From: CAYGAW01 sp964492135
Lineage (GTDB): Bacteria > Chloroflexota > Anaerolineae > UBA7937 > B3-Chlor
Assembly (NCBI GenBank): GCA_964492135.1
Contig: CAZBJW010000003.1
Location: 1-64,000, forward strand
Direction: 5' to 3'
DNA length: 64,000 bases
Shown: positions 50,224 to 59,887 of the stretch, piece by piece
Numbering within the stretch: position 1 is the stretch's first letter
Layout: every line of letters starts with the position of its first letter
Translations under genes and position numbers: made by a program
Notes under the pieces: model-generated
The model's database searches: none
The model's input: the letters and a program-made list of their open reading frames with translations, nothing else
Told to the model about the DNA's origin: nothing

Positions 50224-51603
50224 ATGCTTCTAAATGACAGCGTACAAGAACGAATGTTTCGTCTTCCCAATGCGGCGGCTCACCGTGAACCTGGCTCCTG
50301 CCGACCTCCCAAAGCAGGGCCCGGCATTCGACCTCCCCATCGCCGTGGGCACCCTTTTGGCCTCAGGACAGGTCTCACCCTTCTCTTCCTCTGTATTCAT
50401 CGGTGAACTCTCCTTAGATGGGAGCGTGCGACATGTCGATGGCATCTTGGCCATGGTGAGCGTGGCCAAGGAGGAGGGGTTCCGGCGAATCTTCGTACCC
50501 CATTCCGATGCTCCAGAGGCCTCCCTCATTGGGGGGATAGAGATCATCCCTTTAGAGAGACTCGCTCAATTAGTGGGCCATCTCAACGGTTCGCAAGAGA
50601 TACCGGTCTATGAGGCTGATCCCGAGGCTTTAAGCGCCAAGAGACCTGAATACCCTATCGATTTCTCCGATGTGCGAGGTCAGGAGCATGTGAAGCGGGC
50701 CTTGGAGGTGGCGGCTGCTGGGGGACATAACGTGCTTATGAGTGGTCCTCCCGGTGCAGGCAAGACCCTTCTGGCCCGTGCTCTCCCGACCATCCTTCCC
50801 ACCATGAGTATCGATGAGGCCTTGGAGGTGACGAAGATCTATAGTGTGCGGGGGCTATTGCCAGAGGGGACGCCCCTCATCATACAGAGGCCCTTTAGGT
50901 CTCCTCATCATACCATCAGCCATGCTGGGTTAGTAGGGGGAGGAACCTGGCCCAAGCCGGGGGAGATAAGTCTGGCCCATCACGGGGTGTTATTTCTAGA
51001 TGAGTTACCTGAGTTTGGACATCGGGTATTGGAGGTGATGAGGCAGCCGATGGAGGATCGGGTGGTGACCATCAGTCGGGCCAAGACCACCATGACCTTT
51101 CCTGCCAACTTCATGTTGATTGGGGCTATGAACCCTTGTCCTTGTGGATATTTTGGTGATCCGGTGAAGGAGTGCAGCTGCTCGCCGGCGATAGTGACCC
51201 GATACCAGAAGAGGCTCTCTGGTCCTCTATTGGACAGGATAGACATCCATGTGGAGGTCCCGAGGGTAGAGTATGAGAAGTTGGCTAGCGATGTACCATT
51301 GGAGACCTCGGAGCGGATCAGGATGAGGGTAGAGGAAGCCAGGGAGAGACAACGCAAGAGGTTTGTTGAAACGCGTCTAGCCTGTAACGCAGAGATGGGG
51401 CCTGGGGAGGTGAGGGGATATTGTCGATTGGATGATGGGGGGAGGAGCCTACCCAGGCGATGCAGCAGTTACAGATGAGTGCCCGGGCCTTTCATCGGAT
51501 CTTAAAGTTAGCGCGTACGATAGCGGACTTGGGAGGAGAGAGGGAGATCACCACCGCTCACCTAGCGGAGGCTATTCAATATCGGCCCCGGAGGCAGATG
51601 TGA
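50224..51603 (+). pseudogene. comM: ComM/YifB Mg-chelatase-like ATPase, copy B, frameshifted
   Basis: Longest ComM copy. The first roughly 45 residues are lost; LNDSVQE in one frame is followed by KNECFVFPMRRLTVNLAPAD in another. The ATPase then runs intact: Walker A SGPPGAGKTLLARAL, FRSPHHTISHAGLVGGG, Walker B VLFLDELPEF and GAMNPCPCGYFGDP. Near 51450 a frameshift moves the last 48 codons (MQQLQMSARAFHRILKLART ... IQYRPRRQM) to another frame. With both ends broken it is unlikely to work, though it is the best conserved of the three copies. Confidence 0.9.
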
Positions 51604-52213
51604 GCGGGGATAGGCCCAAAATGCCTGTTGGTGGTTGCATTTCCGTCAGGCGCTCGATGAATGGCTGGAGGAAAAGACTATGCGACAGAGGCGAACAACC
51701 TAGCGCACCCAGGGAAGTCTCCTTGGGGACAGCGCATGAGGGAAGCGAAAAGGCAATGAGGGTCTTACATCCCTGCTGGTGGTCAGCTCAAATCACGGAA
51801 TCTGCAATGACTTCGTTTGATGGCGTTCCCACAGTATCCGTTTGCTGTCGTCGCCACCCGTACTGACGAGATACTCTTCGAGGCGCTCGGGCGAGAGGGG
51901 CCGAGACGAAAGACTGGCAGCCGGTGATCTGACTCGTTCAGATGCTCCCGGGTCGGTTGCAAAAGGTGTCATTCCGAACTCAAAATTGCCGAAGAGTTGA
52001 TTTGGGCTAGGCTCCTCAAGTCCCGATAGTTAGGTCAACCCTAATCAATTGAATGATGCTAACCTTCAAGTCATGGTCAGCGGCGCGAAGGGAGAGACCC
52101 AGAGCTGGGCTGGGCTTTGCCATCCCCTCTCCGGCATGGATCTCGACCAGGCCTTCCGTAAACACCATGCCCCTTTGCCTCACGCTCAATGAAGACTGCT
52201 TATGGATGGTTCC
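51604..52213. other. Region without a recognisable gene
   Basis: About 610 bases with only short, inconsistent frames on both strands. It may contain decayed gene remains, but I recognise none. Confidence 0.45.
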
Positions 52214-52747
52214 CTACTCCTTTCGATTCTCCCCCTGCTTTTGAAGGGCAGAGATGAACCCTTCCAGCCCCACTCGAGCCGCTTCGCTCTGCAAGCGAAG
52301 CCTGTCCCGTAGGGCCTCCAGATCCACCAAGGGCGGCACCTTCTCATCGGGAACCTTCTCATAGAGTTCGATGAGACCCCCATGGGCCTCCTTAGGGTGG
52401 ATGAATGCGATCTTTTTGGCCCCCGTTCCTATGCGGGGCTTCCCATCGACAAGTTCTACGCCTCTCTCCTTCAGACGGGCTAGGAGCTTGTGGATATCGA
52501 TCACCTCGAAGCAGATGTGGTGCATCCCCTCTCCCCGCTTCTGGAGAAAACGAGCCACCGGCCCATCCTCTTCTATGGGCTCGATCAACTCCACCTCGCT
52601 CTCCCCCGCGGGCATGAAAGCCACCACCACGCGTTGCTCCGATTCCGCCTCGGTGTGGGCCACCTTGAGGCCAAGGCTCTGATAGAAGGTCAAGGCCTCC
52701 TCTATGCTCTTCACCGCGATGCCGATGTGATCGATCTTCTTGATCAT
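52214..52747 (-). CDS. Methylmalonyl-CoA epimerase (VOC family)
   Basis: 177 residues. VOC metalloenzyme with IDHIGIAVKSIEEALTFYQS (first metal His), the SEVELIEPIEEDGPVARFLQ block, GEGMHHICFEVIDI and GGLIELYEKV with the last metal glutamate. It interconverts the methylmalonyl-CoA epimers in propionate metabolism, with a B12 mutase. The last 40 residues (LVDLEALRDRLRLQSEAARV) are an extension beyond the usual end. No mutase gene is beside it in this window. Confidence 0.9.
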   Translation of the reverse strand: MIKKIDHIGIAVKSIEEALTFYQSLGLKVAHTEAESEQRVVVAFMPAGESEVELIEPIEEDGPVARFLQKRGEGMHHICFEVIDIHKLLARLKERGVELVDGKPRIGTGAKKIAFIHPKEAHGGLIELYEKVPDEKVPPLVDLEALRDRLRLQSEAARVGLEGFISALQKQGENRKE

Positions 52748-53334
52748 GCTTCTCTCTCTCCTTTGAAGGCTACAAGTGAACTACGGGCTCCATATCCCCC
52801 CCACGAATCTAGGCGAACCTATATTCAAACACGTCAGTGCCTCTAGAAGCCCCACATGGCCGCGTGTCCCCGGAGACCTCTCATAGGAGATCGCTTATCT
52901 CCCCTAAGCTGGCCTGCGCCTCCACGCACTCTAGGATGCGGAGATGAGGTTGGCGTCCCCTCGCGCTTCTTTCCCAAGATGATCAGGGCAGTTCTCGAGT
53001 GCTATATCATCGCGCTTTCTTGGGCAGGAGCGCCAGCCGCTCTCTCCGCTTGTGTTGAACTCAGGGGACCGGAAAGGTTCCTCTGCTCCTTCCCGGGCCG
53101 ACGAGGTGGTTCATCCCCACCGCCATCTACTTGCCCTTCTCAACCTCTATCTGAAAACGGTAAGCCCTCTCCGTCCTGACCACCTGATACAAGATGCTCA
53201 CCATCTACGGATGACTTGAACAACCCGTGCACAGAGCAACTTTCAATCACTTCACCTCTCTCATGCACGTTCGAGCAGTAAACCGATCTCTGGCTCGCCT
53301 CAAGCCGATTCCACTGCGATCTCCCGGCGTCACA
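52748..53334. other. Region without a recognisable gene
   Basis: About 590 bases. A short minus-strand frame (VSILYQVVRTERAYRFQIEV) near 53200 may be a fragment, but I cannot assign it. No RNA gene or repeat seen. Confidence 0.45.
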
Positions 53335-54207
53335 CTATTCATCTCCAGGCAAGAATCTCCTCTCCAACTCATAAATACCAGCCAGGCCGAGAATCTCGTT
53401 TCGCTCTTCGAAACTGATCATTCGATCCAGGAACCCAAGCGTGCCCCCCTTATCCTTGATCTCCTGCAATACCGCTATCATAGCCTTGGCAGCGGCCCTG
53501 GAAACGGAGTTCGAGAAAGAGACCACTTTGTAGCCAATGTGTGCTAGTTCAGTAACGCTCAACTGAGGAGTCTTTCCCCCCTCAACGATGTTAGCCCACA
53601 GGGGTCCATCGAGCAAAGCCGTGATTTCCCTCAACTCCTCCACAGATTCCGGAGCCTCCACGAAGACGATATCGGCACCCGCTTTGAAGTAGCCCTTAGC
53701 ACGTTCGATCGCCTCGCCAAGGCCAAGTACACCACTCGCATCCGTACGGGCCATCAGCACCAAATCCGGGTCCTGTCGTGCCTCCAATGCTGCCTTGATC
53801 TTGAGGATCATCTCCCGGCGACTGACCAATCTCTTACCTGCGAAGTGACCGCACTTCTTGGGGGCAACCTGGTCCTCGATGAAAAGCCCTGCTACCCCGG
53901 CGCGCTCGAACTCCCTCACGGTGCGCATGACGTTTATGGCGTTTCCATACCCCGTGTCCGCATCCACGAAGACCGGTATGTTCACCGCATTCACCATGTG
54001 CCTGGCTACCATAACAGCTTCAGTCAAGGTGACGACTCCCACGTCGGATACTCCCAACAGGCTGGCCGAGACCCCAGCCCCCGTCATACCAACTGCCTCA
54101 AAACCTGCACGCTCAACCAGCTTGGCCGATAGGGCATCACAGACGAAGGGCATAACAATAACATCTGGCCCTTGCAACATCTTCCTAAAACGTGTGGTCA
54201 TCCTCAT
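53335..54207 (-). CDS. Isocitrate lyase/PEP mutase family protein
   Basis: 290 residues, TIM-barrel of the PEP mutase/isocitrate lyase superfamily: VMPFVCDALSAKLVERAGFE, MTGAGVSASLLGVSDVG, the metal region FVDADTGYGNAINVMRTVRE and the catalytic loop IEDQVAPKKCGHFAGKRLVS. This KKCGH version is typical of methylisocitrate lyase and oxaloacetate-lyase-like members, which cleave a C-C bond of a 2-hydroxy or 2-methyl tricarboxylate. I start at ATG 54207, where family homology begins. Exact substrate unknown. Confidence 0.9.
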   Translation of the reverse strand: MRMTTRFRKMLQGPDVIVMPFVCDALSAKLVERAGFEAVGMTGAGVSASLLGVSDVGVVTLTEAVMVARHMVNAVNIPVFVDADTGYGNAINVMRTVREFERAGVAGLFIEDQVAPKKCGHFAGKRLVSRREMILKIKAALEARQDPDLVLMARTDASGVLGLGEAIERAKGYFKAGADIVFVEAPESVEELREITALLDGPLWANIVEGGKTPQLSVTELAHIGYKVVSFSNSVSRAAAKAMIAVLQEIKDKGGTLGFLDRMISFEERNEILGLAGIYELERRFLPGDE

Positions 54208-54340
54208 AACACCATCAATCCCCCTTTCCCCGGTATTCGATTGATAACGCGCAGCATTCCGGGCGGACGCCCCTGCCACGAGCTGAAATGATCGCGTGGT
54301 TTGGACTGGAAGCACCGTTCCCCATCATGACACCACGGAT

Positions 54341-54610
54341 CTAGTTATCCTCCTGATCTCGAGGCTCCAACGCGCTCAGACACTCCTTAGCCTCTTGGGA
54401 CGAGATTACATCGGCGTACTTCGAGTTCATATCCGAAAGGTTGATCGTGTGATTGACGTCCTCCGCTAAGGGTATATACCCCCTCTGCCACGAGAGCCAG
54501 CCTAGACTTGTACGAGAAGGCATCGGCCAGCGCTCCTGGTACACAGGCGTTAGTGGTGCGGGCGCACACCACTGGGCTTCAGAATACATCCACACTTTCA
54601 ACTGGCTCAC
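54341..54610 (-). pseudogene. Isochorismatase-like cysteine hydrolase relic
   Basis: One frame gives VVCARTTNACVPGALADAFS then YKSRLALVAEGVYT, the nucleophile-cysteine region of the family (normally TTxxCVRxTxxDAF). A second frame continues HTINLSDMNSKYADVISSQE, the usual next block. The frames join by a shift near 54465, and the N-terminal half is missing, so this is a relic. Confidence 0.7.
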
Positions 54611-54793
54611 GCCTCACCTATAGGAGGTCCATGTTTGCGAAGACACCTCCCCAAGAGGGTCCAAGAGTTCTACCCTGTGCTGACCGAGCAGTTCTACTTG
54701 TTCCCGCCTTTTGTGCGGAGCCATATCTCGGCTCAGGAGTCCGTGATTGGTGATCACGATCTGTTGGGCTATTACTCCTAGATGGGGCCAGCA

Positions 54794-55861
54794 CTAGCCG
54801 ACCAACTGTTCTATCTTGCCCACGACTAAATCGCCTATCTCAGTTGTCGACAGCCCTTGGCCAGCCTGCAAGGAAGGGATTCGGCGGCTCTGCAGGAGAT
54901 CAATGATCGCATGCTCTATGAGTTGTCCTGCCTCTTTCTGACCGATGTGCTCTAGGAGCATAGCTGCCGCCGATATGGCTGCCAAGGGGTTGGCCACATT
55001 CTGCCCAGCATATTTGGGTGCCGAGCCATGGATCGGCTCGAACATGGATGTCCGGCCAGGGTGGATGTTACCCGAGCCGGCGATGCCCATACCTCCCTGC
55101 AGCATCGCTCCCAGCTCAGAAATAATGTCACCGAATAGATTCGTTGTCACTATGACATCGAACCACTCAGGCTTCTTCAACAACCACATACAACAAGCAT
55201 CCACGTAGGCGTGGTCACGCTCGATATCCGGGTACTCCTCCCCGACCTCTTGAAAGGTTCGCGTCCACAAATCATGGGCTGGGATCATGTTGGCTTTGTC
55301 CACCAGTGTCAGCCGTCGGGCTTTCTGGCGGGCCCGCGCCAGCTCGAAGGCATAGCGGATGACTCGCTCTGTGCCTTGCCGGGTGTAGATCATCTCGGCC
55401 ACCGATACCTCGCTCACGGAGCCCCGCTTGTGAAAGCCGCCCGCGCCGACATAGACACCCTCTGTGTTCTCGCGCACTACCACGAGATCGATATCCTCGG
55501 GGTTCTTATCCTTGAGGGGGCATAGGTGAGCAGCATGGAGCTTGACAGGCCGCAGGTTGACGTAGAGATCGAGGGCGCTACGCAACGCAAAGACTACCGC
55601 CCGCTCCAGTAGGCCCGGCTCCACTCTTGGATCGCCAATCGCCCCCAGCAAGATGGCATCTAACAGACGATACTCATCCAAAGTCCTTTCTGGCATCAAC
55701 TCGCCAGTCCTAAGATAGTGCTGGCAACTCCAAGGGTAGTGGACCGTCTCGTACCTGAAGCCCTTGGCCTGGGATACAGCCCTGAGCACCTTCAACGCTT
55801 CCGCTATGACCTCAGGACCGATGCCGTCGCCCGGAATAACGCCAATGCGGTAGCTCTTCAT
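54794..55861 (-). CDS. Isopropylmalate/tartrate dehydrogenase family protein
   Basis: 355 residues, beta-decarboxylating dehydrogenase fold: IGVIPGDGIGPEVIAEALKV, LGAIGDPRVEPG, NLRPVKL, VVRENTEGVYVGAGG, the substrate Lys in LVDKANMIPA, FGDIISELGAMLQGGMGIAG and FEPIHGSAPKYAGQ. It oxidises a (2R,3S)-hydroxy diacid with NAD and decarboxylates it. It has no leu genes as neighbours but lies with a lyase and a transporter, so malate or tartrate catabolism is as likely as leucine synthesis. Confidence 0.9.
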   Translation of the reverse strand: MKSYRIGVIPGDGIGPEVIAEALKVLRAVSQAKGFRYETVHYPWSCQHYLRTGELMPERTLDEYRLLDAILLGAIGDPRVEPGLLERAVVFALRSALDLYVNLRPVKLHAAHLCPLKDKNPEDIDLVVVRENTEGVYVGAGGFHKRGSVSEVSVAEMIYTRQGTERVIRYAFELARARQKARRLTLVDKANMIPAHDLWTRTFQEVGEEYPDIERDHAYVDACCMWLLKKPEWFDVIVTTNLFGDIISELGAMLQGGMGIAGSGNIHPGRTSMFEPIHGSAPKYAGQNVANPLAAISAAAMLLEHIGQKEAGQLIEHAIIDLLQSRRIPSLQAGQGLSTTEIGDLVVGKIEQLVG

Positions 55862-56333
55862 CTTTGACCTCCTAATATCCAGCTTGACGACCTTTCGCGT
55901 GGCTTGGCCTCCGCTCTACGAAGTTTGACGGCCCTCACCGAGCGCTGACCTTCTCCAGGAAATCGCGGAAGAGGGTGAGCTCCAATGGACTCTCCCAGTG
56001 GGGTTTCCATTCAGGCCAGGAACATGATCGATGTACACTTCGTGACCAGTCATCATGCCTGTCGTCGCTGGGGCATTCGGAATAGTCCAGCTCGTGCTGG
56101 GGGCCTTCCAAAAGAAGATGCTGATGAACGACTGGGCCGCGAATATGGAGCTTGTCCGAGTCGGTTTGGGCCAGTGTAGGTAGAACTCCCCGCCAACAGG
56201 CTTCGGAATAGTGGCCCAAACACTGACCAATACATCGGGGAGAGCAGTTTCCGTAAACTTGGTCGTGGCTCTGCCTTTCAGGGACTGGGAAGTGTTAGCC
56301 CGCATGGGGAGTCCTCAAAGTTCTTGCACAACA
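55862..56333. other. Region without a recognisable gene
   Basis: About 470 bases between two minus-strand genes. Several frames of up to 129 codons are open on the minus strand (for example LPDVLVSVWATIPKPVGG in one and SVHRSCSWPEWKPHW in another), a pattern suggesting a frameshifted relic of one protein. I do not recognise it. Confidence 0.4.
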
Positions 56334-57224
56334 TCAACCAAGTAGCATTATCCAGAGTGGCACCGTCACTATGCTTGCCATCGTACTCACTAGCACCACT
56401 GCAGAGGCTAATTGCCAATCCCCTCCAAATTCAACGGGCAGGATCATGGTCATCACGGCCGACGGCGCAGCGGCTTGCAAGATCACGATCTTGCTTACCG
56501 TCGTATTCAGTCCCAGCACGCCAGCCAGCGCCAAGGCGATTGCCGGAGAGACCAGCAGGCGAATGCCCACTGCAATAGTGGTGGAAACAGGTTCGATTCG
56601 AGGCTTCATATCCGCTAAGGCCGTCCCCAGCAGGAGGAGCATCATGGGAATGGCGGCAGTGCCGAAGGTTGACAGGAATTCAAGGATGGAAGATGGGACC
56701 TGGAAGCCTGTGGCCCGCACCACCAAAGCCATGACTGCAGCATATAAGTTGGGTAGCCTCAACACGGCCTTGATTGAATCTTTCAGAGGATATCGGCCGC
56801 CGGACGCCAAAAAAGCGCCCACGGAGTAAAGAAAGATCGATTCCACCAAGATGAAGACCAGGGCCAATGGAACTGACTCTTCGCCCAATACGAATAGTAC
56901 AAGAGGCAAGCCGTAGTTTCCGGCATTAGGGAACATGGATGATAGCATTAGCATAGATGCGTTGCGGGGAGAATGCTTCCAGGGTAATCGACTAGAGCCC
57001 CACGCAATTGCTCCCAGTGTAGTCAGAAGAGCCGCACAGAAGAGAGTCAGCTTAGGCACTAGGTCCAGTGGGAATTCACTAGTCAAGAAGCTAGACAGGA
57101 CAAGACAGGGGTTCAGGATATACAGGGAAACGGTCGACAGGGTTCTGAGGTCGATTCGAGTGATTCTTCGCAGAACGAAACCTACGAATGCGCTTCCGAA
57201 TGTGCGCAGTATAACGTTGAGCAA
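56334..57224 (-). CDS. AEC-family transporter
   Basis: 296 residues with about ten membrane helices in two five-helix halves (for example FPNAGNYGLPLVLFVLGEES and ILQAAAPSAVMTMILPVEFG). AEC (auxin efflux carrier) proteins move malonate, malate or similar organic acids. It is divergent from the GntR gene at 57364 and may be controlled by it; it also follows, on the same strand, the lyase and dehydrogenase genes in opposite order. Confidence 0.9.
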   Translation of the reverse strand: MLNVILRTFGSAFVGFVLRRITRIDLRTLSTVSLYILNPCLVLSSFLTSEFPLDLVPKLTLFCAALLTTLGAIAWGSSRLPWKHSPRNASMLMLSSMFPNAGNYGLPLVLFVLGEESVPLALVFILVESIFLYSVGAFLASGGRYPLKDSIKAVLRLPNLYAAVMALVVRATGFQVPSSILEFLSTFGTAAIPMMLLLLGTALADMKPRIEPVSTTIAVGIRLLVSPAIALALAGVLGLNTTVSKIVILQAAAPSAVMTMILPVEFGGDWQLASAVVLVSTMASIVTVPLWIMLLG

Positions 57225-57294
57225 GTAGTCACCTCCTGGACATCGCTCCCGTGTGGTAATCGGCGCATGAGAAAGAGGAATCCTCGAATAGATA

Positions 57295-57323
57295 TTGACT
57301 AAATAGCATAATCGTGGTATAAT
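57295..57323 (+). promoter_or_regulatory. Sigma-70 promoter of GntR operon
   Basis: TTGACT (57295-57300), 17 bases, TATAAT (57318-57323), 40 bases before the GntR start. A GATATC-centred palindromic stretch (TTATCAGATATCAG) lies just downstream, possibly the operator. Confidence 0.75.
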
Positions 57324-57363
57324 TGTTATCAGATATCAGTTCATCATTTGTCTTAATTATACC

Positions 57364-58125
57364 ATGTCTGTCAACTCTGTGTTCGAGAAAGAGTTACGGA
57401 AGCTCGAAAAGCCTAAGAGTATTCCGCTGAGGATTGTTGAGCAGATCGGATACCTGCTTGCTACGGGCGGACTTCGCCCTGCTCAGAAGCTGCCGTCAGA
57501 AGCCGAACTGGCCGAGATATTCGGTGTAGGCAGATCATCTGTCCGCGAAGCTCTACAGGCGTTGCAACTGCTAGGCATACTGGAAGTAGTGCACGGAAAA
57601 GGATATTTCCTAAACAGTGACGCAGCTGAGGTGTTCCCCCTCTCCGTAAGCTGGGCAGGCCTCCCTGAAAGGCGGATCGCTTTACAACTTATGGAGGTGC
57701 GGGAAATCGTTGAGCTTTCAGCGATTGAAATCGCCATTGATCGGGTCACCACGCTGGATATAGACCAAATGTGGGCTAGCCTTGCCCGGGCTGAGGAAAG
57801 CATAACCGATGCGAACGAATATGTTGATTTCGCCGTCACTTTCCACAGACATCTGATCGACAGTGCCCATAACGACGTCTTGTCAGCTATGTTTCGAGCC
57901 ATTGAGAGACTCTATAGGGATGTGGCCGGCAGTATTGAGCGGACGCCGGAGCTCAACCGGCACTATACGACACAGCACAAGCAGATCCTAGAAGCAGTCG
58001 CCGCTAAGGACGCCCGACAAGCCAAGAGACTCTTGCGTCAGCATCTGCATGACGTGAAGCAGACATATGCCAAACAGATTCCGCAACCTACCAACGAAGG
58101 GGGACAGAACTGCGATGGCGCATAG
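57364..58125 (+). CDS. GntR family regulator, FadR/FCD type
   Basis: 253 residues: winged helix (PSEAELAEIFGVGRSSVREA, LQALQLLGILEVVHGKGYFL) and FCD domain with metal-type histidines (AVTFHRHLIDSAHNDVLSAM, HYTTQHKQILEAVAAKDARQ). Probably a ligand-responsive repressor of the following transporter and catabolic genes and perhaps of the divergent AEC gene. Its stop overlaps the start of the ATPase gene by 11 bases. Confidence 0.93.
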   Translation: MSVNSVFEKELRKLEKPKSIPLRIVEQIGYLLATGGLRPAQKLPSEAELAEIFGVGRSSVREALQALQLLGILEVVHGKGYFLNSDAAEVFPLSVSWAGLPERRIALQLMEVREIVELSAIEIAIDRVTTLDIDQMWASLARAEESITDANEYVDFAVTFHRHLIDSAHNDVLSAMFRAIERLYRDVAGSIERTPELNRHYTTQHKQILEAVAAKDARQAKRLLRQHLHDVKQTYAKQIPQPTNEGGQNCDGA

Positions 58126-58891
58126 CTTGATTCAAGTGAGAGATCTATGTAAGACATATGTGACAGCCAAGAGAGAAAATGTGGAAGCCCTACGTGATCT
58201 CACCTTCGATATAGACAAAGAGGAGTTCGTTACCTGCGTCGGTCCCAGCGGCTGTGGTAAGACTACCCTGTTGAAGATCCTGGCCGGCTTGATTCGCAGG
58301 ACGAGTGGCGAGACGATCTTGGATGGCCGTCCAATCGATGGGCCCAGACCCGACATAGGTGTTGTTTTCCAAGATCCTGTACTTTTGCCATGGCGGACCG
58401 TTTTGGACAACACCCTCTTCCCTATCGAGATTCTCAAGCGGCCCAAGAAGGGGTATCACCAGCGGGCCTTAGAACTCTTGCACCTGGTCGGACTAGCGGG
58501 ATTCGAGGACAAGTACCCTTTTGAGCTATCGGGCGGAATGCAACAAAGGAATTCTCTCACGAGAGCGCTCATTCACGACCCGTCGCTTCTATTGATGGAC
58601 GAACCGTTTGGGGCCCTTGACGCGCTTACCCGAGAGGCCATGAACTTGGAGCTACTTAGAGTTTGGCATGAAAGCCGCAAGACAGTGTTCTTCATAACCC
58701 ATAGCATCTCGGAGGCCGTCTTCCTTGCCGATCGGGTCATTGTGCTCTCATGTCGCCCAGGGACGATAGTTAAGGTCATCGAGGTGGGTCTGGGGCGGCC
58801 TCGTTCCCTATCACTCATGGGTACGCCAGAGTTTACTGCAATAACGATGGAGATTCGAAATCTTCTAGAGGTGAGAGGAGGGATAGAGTGA
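58115..58891 (+). CDS. TauB/SsuB-like ABC transporter ATPase
   Basis: 258 residues from ATG 58115 (GGGGGA upstream). Walker A GPSGCGKTTLLKILAGLI, Q-loop VVFQDPVLLPWRTVLDN, signature LSGGMQQRNSLTRAL (Asn replaces the usual Val/Ala after R), Walker B LLLMDEPFGALDALT, switch FFITHSISEAVFLADRV. Energises uptake of a small organic anion with the permease and binding protein that follow. Confidence 0.93.
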   Translation: MAHSLIQVRDLCKTYVTAKRENVEALRDLTFDIDKEEFVTCVGPSGCGKTTLLKILAGLIRRTSGETILDGRPIDGPRPDIGVVFQDPVLLPWRTVLDNTLFPIEILKRPKKGYHQRALELLHLVGLAGFEDKYPFELSGGMQQRNSLTRALIHDPSLLLMDEPFGALDALTREAMNLELLRVWHESRKTVFFITHSISEAVFLADRVIVLSCRPGTIVKVIEVGLGRPRSLSLMGTPEFTAITMEIRNLLEVRGGIE

Positions 58892-59727
58892 ACACGGCTA
58901 CCCGCGTTGACAGTGGAGCGAAGATAAGCCTATTGGAGCGTCCAATTGTTAGGAATGCATTGGTGGGGGGCTTTGCTGTGATGGTGGTCGTTGTGTGGGA
59001 AGGCGCGGTGCGGATTCTACATTTTTCGCCCTTTCTATTGCCCGGGCCTTCAAGGATCATGAAAGCGCTCTGGCACGCGATGACCTTTGACCCCACATCG
59101 CCCAGGAGCTACTACGCGCATGCGGCGGTGACTTTGCAAGAAACCTTCATGGGCTTCTTCATCGGGGCTAGTTTGGCCATTTTTTGGGCGGGGTGTATTT
59201 CACAGTTCCCAACTCTTGAGGCCACCATATATCCCTATTTCGTTGGACTCCAGAGCGTACCGAAGATCGCCCTAGCCCCCTTGTTCGTAATCTGGTTCGG
59301 CTTTGGTATCGAGTCAAAGGTGGCGATGGCCGCGCTGATCACGTTCTTCCCGGTACTGATCAATAGCCTTGTTGGGCTCAAATCCACTAGTCAGCCACTT
59401 CAGGAGTTGGCTGCCTCTCTTGGAGCTTCCAAGTGGCAGATGTTTTGGAAGATCAAAGTCCCCAACGCTTTGCCGTTCATCTTCGCCGGCTTGGACATGG
59501 GTGTCGTGTACGCCCTCTTGGGGGCGATTGTGGGCGAGTTCGTTGCTGGTCAGAAAGGCCTGGGCGTCTTGATCGAACAGCTCGAGTGGGCGGTGGATAT
59601 CGCGGGTGTGTTTGCCGTCCTAATCCTCCTTTCTGCCATAGGGATCATTTTGCATGGGATAATGCGTATGATCGAGAGACGCCTCTTGTTCTGGACGCGG
59701 GCAGGGATTGAGGTATATGGAGCATAG
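58888..59727 (+). CDS. TauC/SsuC-like ABC transporter permease
   Basis: 279 residues, six membrane helices, EAA-like loop LQELAASLGASKWQMFWKIK and PNALPFIFAGLDMGV. The GTG start overlaps the ATPase stop (GTGA). Part of the operon 57364-61048. Confidence 0.93.
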   Translation: MNTATRVDSGAKISLLERPIVRNALVGGFAVMVVVVWEGAVRILHFSPFLLPGPSRIMKALWHAMTFDPTSPRSYYAHAAVTLQETFMGFFIGASLAIFWAGCISQFPTLEATIYPYFVGLQSVPKIALAPLFVIWFGFGIESKVAMAALITFFPVLINSLVGLKSTSQPLQELAASLGASKWQMFWKIKVPNALPFIFAGLDMGVVYALLGAIVGEFVAGQKGLGVLIEQLEWAVDIAGVFAVLILLSAIGIILHGIMRMIERRLLFWTRAGIEVYGA

Positions 59728-59887
59728 CAGCCGATTGCGGGAGTACGCGCCGCTTCACTTGTCGTGCCCCCTATCGATCTGTGGTGCTTCAGACAAGGGA
59801 GGGATAAGGAAAGATGTGATACGCTGCGATGCAACCGACGATTCGTTATGCGAGGTACAACCCGCATAGTCTTGAATGGAGGCAACC

